DNA of 64,000 nucleotides from Cephalothrix simula (taxonomy: Eukaryota; Nemertea; Palaeonemertea; Archinemertea; Cephalotrichidae): the NCBI GenBank assembly GCA_035591015.1, contig JAXIUW010011119.1:29574-93573 (forward strand). Reading direction: 5' to 3'. Shown here in pieces: positions 61,747 through 64,000 of this stretch; positions within the stretch are counted from its first letter, which is position 1; every line of letters starts with the position of its first letter. The translations under genes were made by a program, and so were the position numbers. Under the pieces are notes generated by a model. It was not told the DNA's origin. It searched no databases and was given only the letters and a program-made list of their open reading frames with translations.

Positions 61747-62238
61747 TTATCTTTTAACTACCCCTTTAAGGGTTTCTACAGTACGCACTAACTGAGTTTC
61801 TAGCTTGCGCTGTTCAGTTGCTGTAACTGCTTCACCACCATCGCTGTCTTTAGCTCTGGCTTTACTGTCAAGGGTAGCCAGTTTGCCCGTTTCAGTAACG
61901 GCATCAGTCCACGAAGCTGGCTTGGCATCTTCTATGGCTTGGCCTTCTAGCCGTTGCACATAGGTTTGCAGAAAATCTAAAATTTCATGGCGAACAACTG
62001 GCGGAACAAAGTGCATCAACCGCAAAAAATCAAGCAAGTTTAGTTGCGCCCAACCGCTTTCATTAGGGTTAAGGCGGCGTGATAGGCCATCATTTTGCAG
62101 GCCAATTGCTTTTAATGGCTCGCTATTACGCAAAACAGGGTGGGTTACCTTTAGCCCAGCCTTAAGCCTGCCTAATGTATGCCGCCATGTGGCCTTGGCC
62201 ATGCCCTCGGGGTTAAGATTAGCCAATTTTTTGTTCAT
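61747..62238 (-). CDS. phage early protein of unknown function
   Basis: The 163-residue protein has a helical core (LKAIGLQNDGLSRRLNPNESGWAQLNLLDFLRLMHFV) that could be a helix-turn-helix of phage CII-type regulators, and a charged C-terminal coiled coil. Its ATG overlaps the preceding gene's stop (4 bases). The regulatory idea is only a hint from the pattern. Confidence 0.45.
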   Translation of the reverse strand: MNKKLANLNPEGMAKATWRHTLGRLKAGLKVTHPVLRNSEPLKAIGLQNDGLSRRLNPNESGWAQLNLLDFLRLMHFVPPVVRHEILDFLQTYVQRLEGQAIEDAKPASWTDAVTETGKLATLDSKARAKDSDGGEAVTATEQRKLETQLVRTVETLKGVVKR

Positions 62239-62609
62239 GCAGCCCTCTTTTCTTTTTTAGTTTTAGTAGATTTCTTTTTTTGGTTTAGCTTTTTCTCCCA
62301 CTTATCAACGGCATTAATAAGGGTGTTGAGGTGCGCCAGCATAAGCCATCGCTCATCTTCACCTATAAAAACCAGTAGGCGCATAAACTCAATAAAGGTT
62401 AGCTTTTCACGATAGTCAAACTTGCGCTTAAGCTCGCTAACAGGCATGCTTGCGATTTTTTGTTTGTTGTTGGCGTAAAGGCCATCTAATTCAGCCAGCA
62501 GGGCTTCTTCTAGCTCTTGCACTAAAAAATCGCCCCAGCTGGCCGCTTCACTAACCATTTTTTCAATAGTTAATCTGTGGATGCGCTTATTTAGAGTAGT
62601 TATATTCAT
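62235..62609 (-). CDS. phage early protein of unknown function
   Basis: The 124-residue protein is helical with a Lys-rich tail (LNQKKKSTKTKKEKRAA). The central part (LKRKFDYREKLTFIEFMRLLVFIG) loosely resembles its downstream neighbour's DFLRLMHFV segment, so both may be related small regulators. It overlaps both neighbours by 4 bases. Confidence 0.45.
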   Translation of the reverse strand: MNITTLNKRIHRLTIEKMVSEAASWGDFLVQELEEALLAELDGLYANNKQKIASMPVSELKRKFDYREKLTFIEFMRLLVFIGEDERWLMLAHLNTLINAVDKWEKKLNQKKKSTKTKKEKRAA

Positions 62610-62899
62610 CCGTACCTCTTAGTTAGGGTTGAAACTGCTCTATGCAGGCTGTATAGCTTGGTCAGCAAGCGCAGCATGTGGTTGTGGGCGGCGGGACGCG
62701 TTAAAACTTCAAACGCATAGTCTGTACACAGCCCAATTTCATAATTAAGCTGCTTAAGATCGCTAGAAACCTTGTGCGGTACCGCCCTAGATGATAAGAT
62801 GCGGAGAGAGTCGGGACAGTCTTGTAAACTGTTAAAACTGTCAGAACTATTAGTATATATATTAGTTGATGAGTTCTGCGTATGCACTTTTTGATGCAC
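62606..62899 (-). CDS. first gene of the phage early operon, hypothetical
   Basis: The 97-residue protein has a Ser/Asn-rich N-terminus and a helical C-terminal half (LKQLNYEIGLCTDYAFEVLTRP). A GGAGG precedes the ATG. It starts the run of five or six overlapping minus-strand genes leading to the primase. Family not recognised. Confidence 0.45.
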   Translation of the reverse strand: MHQKVHTQNSSTNIYTNSSDSFNSLQDCPDSLRILSSRAVPHKVSSDLKQLNYEIGLCTDYAFEVLTRPAAHNHMLRLLTKLYSLHRAVSTLTKRYG

Positions 62900-62959
62900 A
62901 TTGCCTCCTGAATTAAATATCAGGAGTGCCCCCGAACCTAAGGCGCTTAAAATGCTTAA

Positions 62960-63244
62960 AAAGGCACCTCGGGTCCGGGGGCGGTTGTTAACGCAACCAT
63001 CGCCTGCGCAAGAGAATTTGAAAATCGGACTACAGTTCCTTATAGGTGGACTGATGAATCTTATAGTTCAAGGTTTCCTCGTTGGGCATGGAAAGTTCTT
63101 AATGATTCACTTATATACGTGGGGTAACGGATAGAGCTTCAAAATCAGTTTGGAGGGTGGGTTCGTGTAAAATATGAATGTGATTTTACACCCACAGGTA
63201 ATGGCGATGGAATAGTAACGGATGTAAGGTACAAGCCATTTTAA
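62960..63244 (+). pseudogene. broken gene with a conserved C-terminal beta segment
   Basis: The plus strand has a frame (GPGAVVNATIACAREFENRT, then WKVLNDSLIYVG) that meets a TAA at about 63124 and continues in the same frame as QNQFGGWVRVKYECDFTPTG to a TAA. The FGGW...YECDF pattern is common at the C-terminal end of small bacterial proteins of unknown function. The start is uncertain. It may mark the right edge of the prophage. Confidence 0.4.
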
Positions 63245-63256
63245 CGGGAAGCAGCT

Positions 63257-63580
63257 ATGTTTTGGGTAGGTGTATTTTTGATGATTTTGGGGCTGGGTTT
63301 AATGATAATTGCTGGCCAGTGCGTCCAAGATAAAGCCGGCAAAAGGTTTGTGTGGCCGAGTAGATGGAAAGCCTTAGGTGCTATCACAGCTTTTATAGTG
63401 GGTTGTGCTACAGCAATTGCTGGCGGAATACTACTAGATGTATCAACGGCAACCACGACCATTGCTCAATCAGAGGGCTTTATTTGGACGTGGCCAAGTG
63501 CGATGTATCTTGGTATAAGTGCGGTTTTCTTATTGGTAGCTCTTGGTGCTTGGCTCAGCGAAAAGTCTAAACGAGACTAA
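63257..63580 (+). CDS. small three-helix membrane protein
   Basis: The 107-residue protein has three hydrophobic helices (about 2-22, 38-60 and 78-98) with short polar loops. Sequence reading GGGAAG precedes the ATG. No family is recognised. It lies just outside the phage early genes and may be chromosomal or cargo. Confidence 0.5.
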   Translation: MFWVGVFLMILGLGLMIIAGQCVQDKAGKRFVWPSRWKALGAITAFIVGCATAIAGGILLDVSTATTTIAQSEGFIWTWPSAMYLGISAVFLLVALGAWLSEKSKRD

Positions 63581-63599
63581 CTAGCCCTCAGTCTAAGGC

Positions 63600-63935
63600 C
63601 TACGGCAACCTTGAGGCAAGGTAACCTAAGAAGGCGAAGTTAACGCCAAATAACAAGACCACCGACCACATTAACAACATAATCTTAGTATTTAGGTACT
63701 CTTTGACTCCATCAATTTTGGCATCTAAACGTTTTTCAACTGCGTCAATCTTAGCATCAACTGCGTCAATCTCAGCGTGTAACTGTTCTTTAGATGCAGT
63801 AATATCATTACGCAAATGCTCATGCAGGCCTTGCGCCACGTCTTCTAGGCTACTAGCAAGTGCTGAGGCATGGTCTTGAGTAAAGTTACCGGCCTTTAGC
63901 TGCTCTGATATTTTCAAAGTGTTCGTGATGGGCAT
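63600..63935 (-). CDS. coiled-coil protein with C-terminal membrane helix (DUF1640-like)
   Basis: The 111-residue protein has a helical coiled coil with the repeating AEIDAVDAKIDAVEKRLDAK and a C-terminal membrane helix (IMLLMWSVVLLFGVNFAFLGYLA). This matches small DUF1640/CCDC90-type proteins found in bacteria and near prophages. Its role is unknown. It is convergent with the neighbouring membrane protein gene, ending 20 bp away. Confidence 0.6.
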   Translation of the reverse strand: MPITNTLKISEQLKAGNFTQDHASALASSLEDVAQGLHEHLRNDITASKEQLHAEIDAVDAKIDAVEKRLDAKIDGVKEYLNTKIMLLMWSVVLLFGVNFAFLGYLASRLP

Positions 63936-64000
63936 AGTTCAAACTAATAATTAGCAGCCACCAGTATAACGCATTTTCGGCCAAAAAAAGCAGCCTAGGG

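Larger units (their letters stand above)
38198..63250. mobile_element. P2/HP1-like prophage remnant with an intact-looking contractile tail
   Basis: The span runs from the broken portal/terminase genes to a broken ORF near 63.2 kb. It holds degraded head-packaging genes, lysis genes, a contractile tail module, a cargo island and a replication module on the minus strand. No integrase, capsid, head scaffold or head completion gene was recognised. The exact ends and attachment sites are not visible; they could lie beyond the window. The right border is a guess. Confidence 0.7.

Noticed and set aside
62901-63134. 77-codon plus-strand frame
   Set aside because: The alternative frame of the same DNA shows the protein-like broken ORF; this frame does not.

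Overview
The window comes from a Gram-negative bacterium. The evidence is BamA, Skp, LolD and an LptF/LptG permease, together with FtsA/FtsZ and a two-membrane parts list. The order lolD-bamA-skp-fabZ-Gfo/Idh resembles clusters known from deltaproteobacteria-like lineages, but lpxD, lpxA and lpxB are missing from it. I cannot name the species. Base composition looks AT-rich, and many spacers carry short degenerate tandem arrays.

Region 1 (1-38 kb) is chromosomal housekeeping. It starts with an outer-membrane biogenesis operon (lolD, bamA, skp, fabZ, oxidoreductase, LptF/LptG-type permease, minus strand). A polyamine corner follows: a spermidine-synthase-like gene and a fused arginine decarboxylase-agmatinase. 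Next come an LD-carboxypeptidase, a thioesterase, Lon, a GAF/HD-GYP phosphodiesterase, ftsA-ftsZ (each preceded by a short overlapping ORF), two FHA-domain membrane proteins, argB, prmC and a lone receiver protein. A long minus-strand translation block follows: rplC, rpsT, a ribonuclease HII-YraN fusion, rplS, trmD, rimM, rpsP, clpP, rplL, rplJ, rplA, rplK, nusG, secE, tRNA-Trp, rpmG, tRNA-Thr and tRNA-Tyr. rpoBC does not follow rplL. A 607-residue membrane-anchored pentapeptide-repeat protein closes this part.

Region 2 (38-63 kb) is a P2/HP1-like prophage in an uneven state. Its head-packaging genes (terminase and portal) are broken remnants and no capsid gene is seen. The lysis genes and a complete-looking contractile tail (sheath, tube, chaperone with a -1 frameshift site, tape measure, baseplate, fibre, spike) are open. 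This pattern fits a phage tail-like bacteriocin (tailocin), or a prophage that lost its head genes. The replication primase-helicase on the minus strand carries an in-frame amber codon.

Inside this element, right after the tail genes, lies a three-gene operon on the opposite strand. It encodes an HNH nuclease protein, a 75-residue middle component and a DUF2326-type ABC ATPase, which is the layout of an ABC-three-component conflict system. It sits between two 68-bp near-identical direct repeats, one in the last small tail gene and one in a broken paralogue of it. Next to it are a DUF6765-like protein, a broken adenine methyltransferase and a small membrane protein, so the region reads as a cargo or defence island. 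I regard this island plus the headless tail as the most interesting content of the window.
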